64,000 nt of DNA. Source: Clavelina lepadiformis. Taxonomy: Eukaryota > Chordata > Ascidiacea > Aplousobranchia > Clavelinidae. Within the stretch, counting starts at the first letter, position 1. The number at the start of each line of letters is the position of its first letter. The notes below the pieces were generated by a model. The model was not told where the DNA came from, did not search any database, and saw only the letters and a list, made by a program, of their open reading frames with translations. Positions 37,201-47,420 of the stretch are shown here, in pieces. The stretch spans positions 3,226,501 to 3,290,500 of the forward strand of contig NC_135243.1 in assembly GCF_947623445.1 (NCBI RefSeq). The letters are read 5' to 3'. A program made the translations under genes and the position numbers.

Positions 37201-40200
37201 GCACCAAATGTTTGAAAAAATGTAACAAAGAACATTTTTCCGGTAAAATACATGTAATAAGCGATTTTTTTTTTGCAAAATGACATTGAAAAGAATGATG
37301 GCAATCCATTAACTTCTGCGTTTCTACGCTTTTTGAGTTTGCTGCTTTAATTTTTGATAAAGCAGGGAAAGTGTAAAGAAGATGATGAAAGGAAACGACT
37401 CGTTGTGAGGATTTAGAGCTTTAACAAACTGTGTAATGAGACCTAGTTTGATGTGCAGGGGCGGAAAAACAATTTTGTCTCTGCTTACGATTGGGTTGTG
37501 TGTTACATTAAGCATGCCAACTTGAAATGTTTCACGTAAGGGCCACTCCTTCTGTGTCCAATGTTTTTCACATGCTCTGCTGTCCCACATGCATAGAGAA
37601 CATAGAAATTTAGTGTATTCTTTTTTCTGACCTAGCAGAAAACTAACCATTTTGAGGTTAACACAAATGATCCTGTTGTGCTCATGTTATCTAAGCAAAT
37701 CCATAACAATTCTGATGTCATCATGCTGTTCCTTTAAGACAGTGGAGTGACCAACTGGAACAGCTTCATAAAAATTTTCATTGTGTAAAAGGACACACTT
37801 GAGGCTGCGCTTGGAACTGTCCAAAAACAATCGCCATTGTTCTGGATTATACGAGGAGATACCCAATTGTTCGAGAAGACCAGGTATATCGTTGCAATAT
37901 ACCAGCTTATTTTCCTCTGAAAAATAGGGAAGAAAGAGTTCTTCTCTTTTTCGAAAAAAAGAAACCTTTACAGATTGATCTAGAACCTGTTTTTCCTTGA
38001 GTCTGGAGGCTAAGAGCTGAGCTTCTTGCTTGGACAAATCTAAATCACGTACTAAGTCATTCAGTTCTGATTGATTAAACGGCTGAACAGCTACTCTGGT
38101 TTCACCAGAAGAGTGTTCAGATTCTGTATCTGTTCTTTTATAATCCATTTCCACTACCTCTTCCCTTTCCGATTCAGTTTCCTCATCTTCGGAAAATGTA
38201 AAACCACTAAAGACTGGAGGAGGGAATCTATCAGAGTGCGGAACAGGTCGTATAGCTGATGGTATGCTGGGATAAGAATGCATTAGTCGGCTCTTCCTGC
38301 CAACACCTTTCATATTTACCATGCAAAAGTAGCAGTCAGTCGTGTGATCTTGGGGTTCACGCCACACCATTGGAATGCAAAAAGGCAGACTCTTCCGCTT
38401 TCCTTTTGTTCAGTCTCTGAGCATTTCTTCGCAGTTATGGCACACAATATGTGGAGACCATTTCTTATCTTGATCGCCAAGATGGATGCCAAAGTAAGCT
38501 CTGTAGGTAGGCTTCACGAACGATGTTATATTTCATCTTTGACGAAAAAAGCGTGTACACAGTTACACACCACTGATATAACAAAATAAATCAGGTTTAT
38601 TTTTGCATTTACGAGTGTAAAATAGAGCTTATAACCTATCCTACAGCATCTATCCGCAATACCTCACTATAATCAAACTGCTTAGCTTCTTTAAACGCCC
38701 TTAAACAGCAGTAGGCTACAACTTAAAAGAGCTGAAAGCTTCTATCTGAAACACTGGTACTGTACCATACAGACAGCTCACACTAAATATGAGCTAGAAA
38801 CGAAAAAATTTAAATTTTCGAATGCATAAAAACTAGAGCATGCATAAAGAAAATGATTGCAGATTTGATATCAGCATCCCAAAATTGTGTAGACTCAGTT
38901 AAAAAATCTCATGCAACAAAAAAAAAATTTGTTGACCAGTGATTAATTCTATTAACATTTCGTGTACTTCGTTAAAACATGTATAGCCTACTGAGAATAT
39001 AAAATATATTTACAAACCTTATGAACGAGATCCTTTGAATCATTCCAGTTATAACTGATCATTATATGCTGGTTGCCTTTGTTGTCATCCTGGTGTTGAT
39101 TGGCCCCAGGTCCACAAGGTGAATTTGTTGCTTGTGGATTATTAGGTTCTGCAAGAAGATGTAATATTTAAACAAAGATGCATCGCTCTTGCGCCGCTGT
39201 TGGAGAATAGAAACACGAAGCAATTAGTTAGAGGGCGACACAAGTAAAATAGTTCAGGAACTGATTAGCTTTTAACTCGAACTCAACTCAATTATGTTGA
39301 ATACAATGTTTTGTAGCAGAAATAAATAATTTTGAACCAAATTTAACGTTTGAAAGTGTGCTTTAGTCACCAGGTGAAGATAAAATTTGTTTAGATTTTT
39401 TTAACGTAAACTAATCTTTTTTCTAGGTTATTCTTAACTTTTTTTTTAATTTCATTTAAAACATTTTTTCCTGTTTACAATATTTGAAAAAAACAAATTC
39501 ACACAAAACTTTGGCAGAGTTTGATTTGAGTGAGATTATTAAATCTACGTATAGGTTAAACTCGAGTAACATTTTTAAACCGATGTATAAATAAAACTTT
39601 AAAAAGGTGCAATGTTGCACACTTCCAAAACATACCTGCAGATGAGGTCGTTGGTGGATTGGCTATTGAGGGACTGGTACTTGGTGCTGAAGTTTGTGAA
39701 GTTGATGCTGAAATTGGTTGTTTAGGTTGCGTAAAACCGGTTTGCTCTAAGATATGAACACATTGTATAAAACATGAAGCTTTAGTTGAAAGCAACAAAT
39801 AATAACTTGCAAATAAAACTTCATATAATTTTAAACCGTTGATTTTAGCATCTTCAGGAAAATTTGCAAATATATCAGATGTTGCCAAGATGGACAATTA
39901 CAAGCCAAAACAAACGCAGCACACAATAATGATGACTGTAACAATGGTATAGGCGTCTCAGATCATTTAGCAAATTGCTTCTTACACAATGTTTGCGAAT
40001 GTTGATTGAGGTATTATTCATCAACAACCACGTTGCATTTTAACATACGCTTGAAAGTTATGCCCCACATCCCCACAAAACAGAATTAACAGATTCACAG
40101 ATGTGTAAAATCCAATCATGTCCCAAACAACAGCAAGGACTTTTACTTTGAGTTAATAAATAAGCAAACATGATTAAATTAACTTACCTAATACACAACT

Positions 40201-41796
40201 CGTTTTCTTTTCTCCACGACATATTGTTGGTTGTTTGTCGACGTTTCCAAAAGCTGCAATAAAACAGAGATTAAAATTGTCTAAATTCAAATTATTGAAA
40301 CCAGTTTAATGAAGATAGATATAAGCACAATGAATGTTTGCAAAAGTAAAACAAATACAAAAACATTAAACTTTATTTTAAAGATAATATTTAATTGTAC
40401 ATTATTGCAGTTTCTAAAAACATAAGTGATACATTTTAAATAAATTCAAACAGAAATTGAACGTATCAAATATACACCTTGTGTTTCGGATTTTAATTAA
40501 CTGTAGAATTTGTAACCTTTTTTAAACAAAACATGATTAATACATACAGTATTCACTGTTTTTTGTCTATAATCTAATCATTACTTGTAGAAGGTATCTC
40601 AGTGTTCAAAGCATTGGATTGATTGGTCACTTCTGAGATGTCTGTGTGGGGCTCAACCTGTGGATTTGCTTCGATCGGTTGCTTTGGATGGGTCACATCA
40701 GGTGGATCTAGAAATGAAAATGTCAACAAACACTACCAACCGTACAAATGAAATAACTAACGTATGAAATAGAAAGACAAATAATAATCTAAACAAACAG
40801 TTCGCAGGTTGGCAGATAATACAAAAGCGGCATATTTGAATCAGATTTTAAACAAACGTTAAAACATTGAATATGCACCTTGTGTTTGGGTGTTTGATTG
40901 AGGAGGATCAAAGGGATTATTTACCGGATCCTGCTGCTCAATGCTTGGTTCAAATCTTTTTGCAGAATCTTTAAAATATATGGTAAGCTCAATGAGAAAG
41001 AAAAACAATGTGATACCATAAAGAAAGACAATAAGCACTTTACAAGGAAAGGTTGTACGGTCTTATAATAATCACCTAAAGGATTTATTTGTTTCTCTTT
41101 AACTTGTGTTGGTTTTATATTTTTCAAGTCCCTGATGTATTTTTGCTTATATTCTCTGTTGTCTTGGTATCGTCTTTGATCGTGATGTTGGTATTGTCTT
41201 TCATCGTGGTGATAAATTTTAGGAGCATAATTAATCATGACTGTCCCTGTGTAACCACAAAAGTTAAGATTTTCATGTATAAAAAGGCATCACAATAATA
41301 TGGAAACATAATTTGATAAATGCAACTAATAGGTTTTAGGTATTTGAAATCAATTGTGTGCCTACGTATTCAGCAAAACATCTTCATAAAACTTACCAAC
41401 TCCGCTTTCAGCCAATTTGCTTGTAAGCTCATTCCATCCTGGATCGATTCTACTTAAAGCACTCTGAGAAGCTTCAGCATTTTCCATTGTTTGCAAGACT
41501 TGATTTCCTGCATCTGCAGAATCTGGATTTTAAGCAAAGAAAAAATGAAAAAATTTATTTTCTATCAAATTTAAAGGAAAACATCAAAAAGTTCCTATTA
41601 TTAATTACAGCAAAGACAAAAACTTAATCGTTTTAATCTCAAATTACTCACCAAGAGGCATTCCCGCTTGCATTGCAACAGCACGTGATGTTCCAGGTTG
41701 TTCATCACTTTCACCTGATGAGCTCTCTTCATTGTTATCAGGTTGTACAAGTTGAGGTTTATCTTCGGTTAATCTTTGCTCTTCTGGCTTCGACAT
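22209..41796 (-). CDS. TIR-NACHT-LRR (NLR-type) receptor-like protein, 22 exons
   Basis: Exons from the ATG: 41652-41796, 41397-41522, 41076-41246, 40879-40968, 40585-40707, 40188-40253, 39636-39746, 39018-39148, 34797-35037, 34316-34399, 34028-34150, 32977-33120, 32588-32680, 32395-32466, 32187-32210, 31100-32070, 30690-31020, 30528-30582, 30361-30422, 23973-24059, 23071-23330, 22209-22445. All junctions keep phase, giving 3,747 nt or about 1,248 residues. Residues 1-300: hydrophilic linker, no known domain. About 305-428: TIR domain from HIMISYNWND through KVWIDKNEM and CQREGKLAA to KLYYDF. About 430-580: Ser/Thr/Pro-rich linker. About 581-905: NACHT, with Walker A GYPGSGKTT near 675, Walker B LLLFDGMD near 745 and sensor LIFTSRP near 790. 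Then an NLR helical region (FFAHQLYQEFFTAKHM) and LRR-like C-terminus (LDIGGNKIKDIP). By family knowledge NLRs are cytosolic STAND-type sensors that oligomerise on activation. The last exon's C-terminal tail is the least certain part. Confidence 0.87.
23534..23850. repeat. Fold-back (inverted repeat) sequence in an NLR intron
   Basis: A nearly perfect arm AATGACATGTGGCCTATTTA (extending to about 45 bp) around 23534-23580 is repeated inverted at about 23720-23765. The inner segments (GCCTACTAAGC / GGCCTAGTAGGC) also pair. A third, partly inverted unit continues to about 23850 (TACTTGGCCTAGTA against TACTAGGCCAAGTA). The transcript could form a long hairpin. It lies in the 643-nt intron between NLR exons 20 and 21 and is likely a foldback/MITE-type element. 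Confidence 0.75.
24586..25918. mobile_element. Nonautonomous hAT element in the 6.3 kb NLR intron
   Basis: A 1,333-bp element with ends CAGAGGTGGGCAGTCAGTAC and ...GTACTGCCCACCTCTG, bounded by 8-bp sequences CGAACTGT and CCAACTGT (7 of 8). The CAGAGGTGGGCAGTA-type terminus with an 8-bp duplication is a familiar hAT signature. No transposase is recognisable inside. The rest of the intron 24060-30360 shows nothing else I can name. Confidence 0.85.
25919..30360. other. Remainder of the large NLR intron
   Basis: This is AT-rich intronic sequence between the hAT element and the exon at 30361-30422. Short frames such as 26044-26301 and 27709-27924 have no family resemblance or splice context. No element boundaries were found. 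Confidence 0.5.
31100..32070 (-). CDS. NACHT NTPase exon of the NLR gene
   Basis: A single 971-nt exon encodes nearly the entire nucleotide-binding module, typical of animal NLR genes where NACHT sits in one large exon. The Walker A lysine and threonines (GSGKTT), Walker B (LLLFDGMD, with the extra acidic residue after the DG pair typical of NACHT) and the TSRP sensor arginine are all intact, so ATP binding is expected. It enters in phase 1 from a 24-nt micro-exon and leaves in phase 0 at ...LLMGQ, continuing into the helical exon at 30690-31020. Confidence 0.92.
34316..39148 (-). CDS. TIR domain exons of the NLR gene (39018-39148, 34797-35037, 34316-34399)
   Basis: Three exons make one TIR domain. 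The first ends ...DSKDLVHK with the beta-A strand ISYNW; the second begins ISDELSAAGYKVWID (alpha-A/BB loop) and contains MFLSENYKLSENCQREGKL; the third gives LLVSGKLYYDFSKESF. The glutamate in NCQREGKLAA (about residue 375) aligns by eye with the catalytic glutamate of SARM1 and plant/bacterial TIRs, so NAD hydrolysis is plausible but inferred. The 3.98 kb intron between the first two exons contains two related transposons. Confidence 0.85.
35150..36750 (+). mobile_element. DNA transposon with CACTGGTCAAC ends, copy 1
   Basis: A 1,601-bp element with inverted ends CACTGGTCAACA... / ...TTGTTGACCAGTG and a 3-bp direct repeat TTA on each side, suggesting the CACTA/CMC group. Plus-strand relics belong to a transposon-derived protein family repeated in many invertebrates: a zinc-ribbon-like start (CIKNADN, DCYFCMI, IPSAIR) and then a C-terminal part (GKEKIAWEAFKLLATKFLG, CNISLKIH, MEKRYQG, NFCWMISRD). 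The central domain is missing and the frame is interrupted, so it is an internally deleted, inactive derivative. It lies in the intron that splits the TIR domain. Confidence 0.75.
36922..38941 (-). mobile_element. DNA transposon with CACTGGTCAAC ends, copy 2 (opposite orientation)
   Basis: A 2,020-bp element with the same termini as the neighbour 171 bp away, inserted inverted. The minus-strand ORF at 37687-38370 (227 codons) plus 37324-37650 encodes the N-terminal and central parts of the same protein family: VWREPQDHTTDCYFC, IPSAIRPVPHSDRF, FLDSSKRSLKCVLLHNENFY, LLGQKKEYTKFLCSLCMWDS and LPPLHIKLG-like FPPLHIKLGLITQFVKAL. The conserved Asp in LFLDSSK and the CSLCMWDSR cysteines suggest a DDE/RNase-H-like transposase, which is inference. 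The two copies keep different parts of the protein. Flanking trinucleotides (TAA, ATT) do not match. Confidence 0.75.
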
Positions 41797-41999
41797 ACTT
41801 CAACGTTGCAGTAATTATCTTAGCTTATGTTATATACCTGGTCAAAATTGTTGACGACGTAAAAGTTGTCCAAAAAATAAAAAAGATATAAGCAGGATGT
41901 TTACGAAAAGAAATTAACTGGAATATGTAAACTGTTGTAGTAGATGTCCAGATCACATTGTTTTACACATCCTCACTCAGCATGGCCTTCTACAGTATC

Positions 42000-42610
42000 T
42001 GCCAGAATTATATTTCAGAGTTGTTTTTTGCCCACCAGAATTCCTGGAGCAACCTGGTTGTCGTTGCCTGGCAGCCGTCAGAGTTCTTAAAGCAGTGTTG
42101 TTTCCAGCCGAAAATCTTGGAGCAGCTTCATGCCCGCCTAAGTTGTGTTCCGGTGAAGCCTCGTTTCCGCTAAAGCTCCAAACCATAAATCGGACCGAAA
42201 CCGAAACAAAACCATTGCCAACGGAAATTCAAAATCGCTTCTTCTCTGTCGGATTTCAAAAACTGCCTCATTGCCGCTGGAGTACAAGAGCTGTTTCATT
42301 GCCTTCGGAGTTTCAGTGCCGCCGCGTTGCTGCCGGCATTCGAGAGCCTCCACCCTGCCGTCAGAGTTGCAGAGCAATCCTCTTGCCGCCGGAGACCTGG
42401 AGACGCCTCGTTGTCGCCGGATTTCCAGAGCGATTTCCTTTCAGCCGTAGAATTCTAGCCGTTTCTTTGCTGCAGAAGTTCCAGAGCCGCCTTTTTTCGC
42501 CGAATTTCCGGAGCCACTTTACTGCCGCCAGAGTTCCAGAGACAACTTCTTGCCGCCAGAGTTCAAAAGCCGCCTTTTTGTGCCTTGGAGTAGTCTCTTT
42601 AAAGCCACGT
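42000..42610. repeat. GC-rich degenerate minisatellite upstream of the NLR gene
   Basis: Roughly 36-40-bp units built around GCCGCC(G/A)GAGTTCCAGAGCCGCC recur about fifteen times with heavy drift. A few related units reappear at 43060-43230. The array is far richer in GC than its surroundings and creates a spurious 173-codon plus-strand frame at 42095-42616 (and a minus-strand one) with a repetitive, unprotein-like sequence. It begins about 200 bp above the NLR start codon. Confidence 0.75.
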
Positions 42611-43059
42611 CATTGACGTTGAAACTTACTACGAAAGCCATGACAGAACCACAGCTAGAATTAGGATTTTTCTCTTGTTCTGTGTAATTAGCTTGGCTGT
42701 GGAGTGTAAAACTATAACCGCGAGATGGCTCCCCTGCCTAATAAATTCACGTTTGTGGACAAACCACAGTTAAAGGCTCAGTGAATGCTGCGCTGTACTT
42801 ATGACGTGTGTTATTGTCTTAAACTTCAATTTTGTTATTGCACTGACTTAGTTAAGTTGTATCACGGCTGCAAGTAGTCACGAATTAAACCGTTCCCTTT
42901 TGTCGCTGTATAATTTGGGATTGCTCAATTTAATCATTTCCTGTTTCATAAAAACCAGTTTTATATTAACATCTCTATAAGTCGACAGAGTGGGGAGGCT
43001 ACGTACAGGGACCGGGCTATGAAGTACGCTTGATGAGCTAATATTCGTACACAAGGAGG

Positions 43060-43230
43060 AGAAAGTGCCAGCAGAGTTGGGTTCAGGGGCAGTCTCGTTT
43101 CCGACGAATATCCAAGCGCATCCCTGTGGACAACGGAAATAAGCTCGTTTCCGGCGGATTTTGGAGCGATTTTTTTGCCGTCAGAGTCCCCGAGCCGCCT
43201 CGTTGCTGCCGGGAGTCCAGATCCGAGAAA
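43060..43230. repeat. Outlying minisatellite units
   Basis: These units (CTCGTTTCC(G/A)(G/A)C..., GAGCCGCCTCGTTGCTGCCG) belong to the 42.0-42.6 kb array, separated from it by about 450 bp. That spacer shares the motif CGAGATGGCTCCCCTGCCTA with 44196-44215 (CGAGATGACTTTCCTGCTTA), which suggests a dispersed composite repeat. Confidence 0.55.
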
Positions 43231-43422
43231 CAAAGAAACAACTAAAATCGACATTTTTGCGTTAAAAAGGGGAAAGTTTCCTGGGTGAGAAAAGCCATGA
43301 GCGCCAAGCTTGTTTGCTTACGTTGATATATGGCGGTTTATCTCCTGGATACTTTATTGCGTCCTGGCACCGTATTACGCTGAGCAAACAACGCTTGAAG
43401 ATAACTCGGCAATATAACTTAC

Positions 43423-43646
43423 ACTTTTCATTGCTTTCGTGCTCAGTAAAAATGGTATATAGAATATAAATTTCATCTCTCCAGTTAATACGACATCATA
43501 TTTAGCAATCAATGCATTTAAAATCTCATTTACTTTAAGTGAATCAAAAGTCATCCTTGCATTTCGATCACCGCTAGGTAGAGAGATGGAGCAATGACAC
43601 AAACTTTTGAATTTGTCAGCCAAGCCCGTCAAAGTAGCAACATAGC
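43423..43646 (-). CDS. Orphan candidate exon, function unknown
   Basis: A 224-nt open segment bounded by a good acceptor (GGACACCAG at 43655-43647) and a donor (GTGTAAGT/GTAAGTTA at 43422). It encodes an unremarkable soluble-looking sequence (LADKFKSLCHCSISL, FDSLKVNEILNALIAKYDVV). No partner exon was identified on either side and no family was recognised. It could be an exon of an unannotated gene, a relic, or chance. Confidence 0.25.
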
Positions 43647-46600
43647 CTGGTGTCCGTAGAAACCGTGAGTTTTGTGACTAATTTTTTATCTTGCTATTGT
43701 TGCTGTTCCTGGATACCATCGGTCATGATTCGAGATAAAATATCGAAGGCAAAGACAAGAGTATCAATGAACTTCGATTCAACGTGCATCCTAGGCTACC
43801 AACAGCGTTGAGCTTTCCCACGAGCTGCAATCAGATTTAGTCGAAATTGTCCAATTGCCAATTGTGCTCAAGTACTAACGTGTTTTATTTCAGCGGCCTA
43901 TGCAACTATATATAAATATATGACGATTATACGTGCTGCTTTCCCACCAACACGTCTGTGCGCTTCGCGTCTATTCGAATTTGTCCAACTTCAACCCGTA
44001 AGTGTCCGGCAGATGTCATCCCAGAGAAGCTTGACTGACGGGATTCAGCTTAGCAAGGTTAAGAACCAATGATAAAATACAGGTTGATGCTAAATTCCAA
44101 TGCTTAGTTAAGCTAAAATATGATCGGTTTTTGATATTTTTAATCTGTTAGCGCGTTACGCGAGTTATATAAAGACGGTTGAACAATTCCAGCCTCGAGA
44201 TGACTTTCCTGCTTAACAATTATACGTTTGAGGACAAATCGTTTTAAGGAGGAAACTAAAACAAAAAAATAGATTAATGCCATGAATAATTAATATAATA
44301 AAAATAAATGATTGCTTGATTCGAACACAAACAGCGCATATACGCCTCTGTAAACAGCTAAAAGAGAAGCTGTTAATATGACCACGAGACTTAAACAAAT
44401 TCTGAGCAAAAAGTCGCATCGAAGGCGCCGATCTAAAAATATCTTTTCAAGATTTTCTTTCAAGTCTCGAAATAAATTTTCGTTCCAGTGAACGCGTGAA
44501 AGAATCTCTAAAGCTTGAGCTTTGTGGCCAACAATTTTCAAGGAAATATTTTCTCGACCGACGTACCCACTTCGTCACAAGCCAACCAGCCAAGCGTAAA
44601 GTATCTGAATATTTTTCACGAAAAAGATTTATTATTGTTAAGCACACTTTTAAGCATTTCATGTTTCAATTTAAAGTAAAAATTTTTGTCCTACAAATAC
44701 GCCCATTAACATTTTGCTGCATTCACACTGATCATATTATTAGCAGTGTCTTTCGCAGGCATAATTGGGTGTGTGGGCAGATCTTGCGTATGCATGATTT
44801 AAGCTTCTGCGGTATTTACAAATCTACTATGTGTAAGCGTATTAAGCAAACAAATAATAGATCGTTGCATGGTTATAATAACAATAGAATTTAGCAATAG
44901 CGACAAGTGCCTTACATAATAGAACCTGAATTACAGCCCACCATTTATAACATACTGAAGCAATTCACTGTCCTTGGACAATTATCTTGAAAATGGAAAT
45001 TGCAGCATGAAACAAAAAGTTTTTATACGTCATAAAGACGATTATGTGGCAGCAAATTTCAACTCTGGTGGCGGCCATCTTCCACGTCACAGTCACGAGA
45101 ATTGAACGGAAATAAGTCAGTCGTGCAATATTTAAACTTTTCACATTCCAGCTAAATTTTTCGATCTTATTTGGAAACTCATCAGTTAATCTCAGTCAGC
45201 AAAATAAAGGTTCTAATCCTTTTGGGGATTTTTGCTCAGCAAATCTTTTTCGCAACAAATCGTTTCCGACCTTCAGCGAAGTGACGTCACTCAACCCTCT
45301 TCCAAGTCAAGCGTAAAACATTTCAACATATCGCACGACTCAGGATCATCTCAGGTCAACAGTCAATTAAACATTGCACATTTTGGTAGTGATTCTATCG
45401 ATTCGGCCCCATATCAAGTGCACCGCTGGGTTAATGATGAAAAAATAGTGACGTAATAATATCAGAAGGTCTATTTGGTATTTTTTCCGACTCAAAAAGT
45501 GGAAGATACAGAATCAGAGCTTTATATAAATGAACGCCAGCTGTGGTGTTTAGTGTTAAATTATCCGCAACAAATTATCTCTTGATATTTTGCATCAACC
45601 ATCGCTTGACCAATGACGTCATGTGACAGCGTCAAATTGCAGTCGACATATTTGATGTGACTTAACATGGCAGAATGAAACGGCTTCAAGCCGCATGCGT
45701 GAAGGAAATACATCTTATATAGGAACGTAACAATTGACAGAACAGCACATCGCGTGCTCAGGTTTTATCTGATAAAAGATGGAGGACTCACCTCGCCATC
45801 AGTCCATCAAATTACAACTGAAGCGAAAATTTTAGCCAAATGCTGTAGAATGAGGCCTCATATGTTTATATTTTAACAGTTTTTAAGATTTCCGGCAAAA
45901 CAAAAATATGTCGTCATAACACTATGACGTATCAATGCACTAAGATGGAATTTGGTGGTGATCAACCATATTCAAGGAGGGTAAATTTTTGCTTTAAAAA
46001 TACTTGATTTTTGTTTCTTCCCCAGACGTTTCTTGTAAGCGTTCAACAAAATATTTTCGCCGGTTCAAATCGTCTCTGGAATTTCAACGATGACGTACCC
46101 ATACTTCGTCACAAGCAAACAAGTCAAGCGTCAAGCAGCGGGATAATTTGCACGAAACCGATTCACAGCAGCCAAGCACTTATCTAAGCATTTGACGCAA
46201 AGTTAAGTTGGTTGGTTGGTAACTCTACGTCAAACACCCCTGCTCATTCACATATAACAACATCACTGTAATAACAATAATGTCTATATAGCGACATGTT
46301 TAGGCAAAATTGTCGTTTAAAAAGTTAAACATATATGGCACAGAGATAATAGTTTTAAGAGTATATTCTACCGGGCGAAAAATAGAGCAACAAACTTCAA
46401 TTTTAAAAACAGCCCTATTGCGGTAATAAAGACAGACCCTTTTCCAAGATTCAATGCTGAAGAAATTAAATCACTCACCACAACTTGGTCGCAGTTGCAA
46501 TGAAGTCGAATTTGCCGGAGTCGCCAACTGAAGGAGAATAAAGTAGTGACTGGCGCATTCTGCTACATTACTTCTAACATAATTCTAGAAACTAATTCAC

Positions 46601-47140
46601 TGCTAATTTATGTAATGAGCTACTCATATACACTTCGTGAACACGCACAGTGGCTGTTGTTAAAAATTCTTGTCCGCCTAAATAAGCCTGAAACCTAAAT
46701 AGGATTCAGTGGCATGCGTTTCCACATATTAAAACAATTTCTGGCAAAGCCTTTGGTTAAATACTTGCAAAATAATTGAAGTGAAGAAGGCGCAAACCCA
46801 AACGCTTCGCTTGATTTATCACGCCGGCATAGATTGTCTGCTGCCAAAGATTGTCTGCTGGCTCAACTCTGGTTATTATTTTTATTGAGGCGCTTTACGT
46901 CATCACGTCGGGCGTGTTGGTTGTCTTTTGGTTTGCTGTTGCTGGTGGTCATCCAACATAAACGGTAAAATAAAGTTCTTGACGTTCAAATGTAACTTGA
47001 CCTTGCACTCGACCCTGAGAAGCGAAGGGCAAGGAAGAGGCTTTTATTCCTTCTTGCAGATTAAAACAAAGAAACTTTTAAAATAACACAAAGTATTTTG
47101 ATGCACTTGCCAACAACGACAACAAATAAAATTTGAAAGA
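43647..47140. other. Intergenic region with dispersed repeats
   Basis: No gene is supported. A repeat pair is visible: about 44545-44660 matches about 46060-46200 (GACGTACCCA(C/T)... TTCGTCACAAGC, AAGCATTT). A plus-strand frame at 45232-45456 (74 codons, Ser-rich) has no family resemblance. Exact TGACGTCA palindromes occur at 45282 and 45614. Confidence 0.4.
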
Positions 47141-47219
47141 AATGTCGATCTTTTTTGAGGACACGATCAGGATATCAGGAAATGTCGATCTTTTTTGAGG
47201 ACACGAACAGGATATCAGA
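47141..47219. repeat. 40-bp direct tandem duplication
   Basis: Two adjacent copies of a 40-bp unit beginning AATGTCGATCTTTTTTGAGG differ at one position in the compared part (GATCAGG against GAACAGG). It is recent and noncoding. Confidence 0.9.
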
Positions 47220-47309
47220 GCAGGGATTAAGCACCCACCCGGTGGTGCTGTAATATAGAACGAGTAGATAGTGTACTCCGCGATGATATCGGTAGATGGA
47301 ACAATGTAG

Positions 47310-47420
47310 TATTGTGACGTGGTCTGTGGTTTGCTCCTTCGCGCCACTTCCCATTTGTGGCGAGTTGAGCGGAATCGGCCGACGTCGGTTGGGTCGAACC
47401 CCGGCCCCCCATGCGGTGAA
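47310..47420 (+). repeat. Possible tRNA-derived SINE relic
   Basis: A B-box-like GGGTCGAACCCCGG preceded at tRNA-like spacing by TGGCGAGTTGAGCGG, which resembles an A box with an extra base. No cloverleaf can be drawn with confidence. It is weakly supported. Confidence 0.28.

Noticed and set aside
35976-38370. A single transposon with an internal inversion in the TIR intron
   Set aside because: Two separate sets of CACTGGTCAAC terminal repeats (35150/36750 and 36922/38941) show two independent insertions in opposite orientation.
42095-42616. 173-codon plus-strand ORF, Pro/Arg/Ser-rich
   Set aside because: It is produced by the GC-rich minisatellite; repeats of the unit explain the sequence, and similar open frames occur on the opposite strand.
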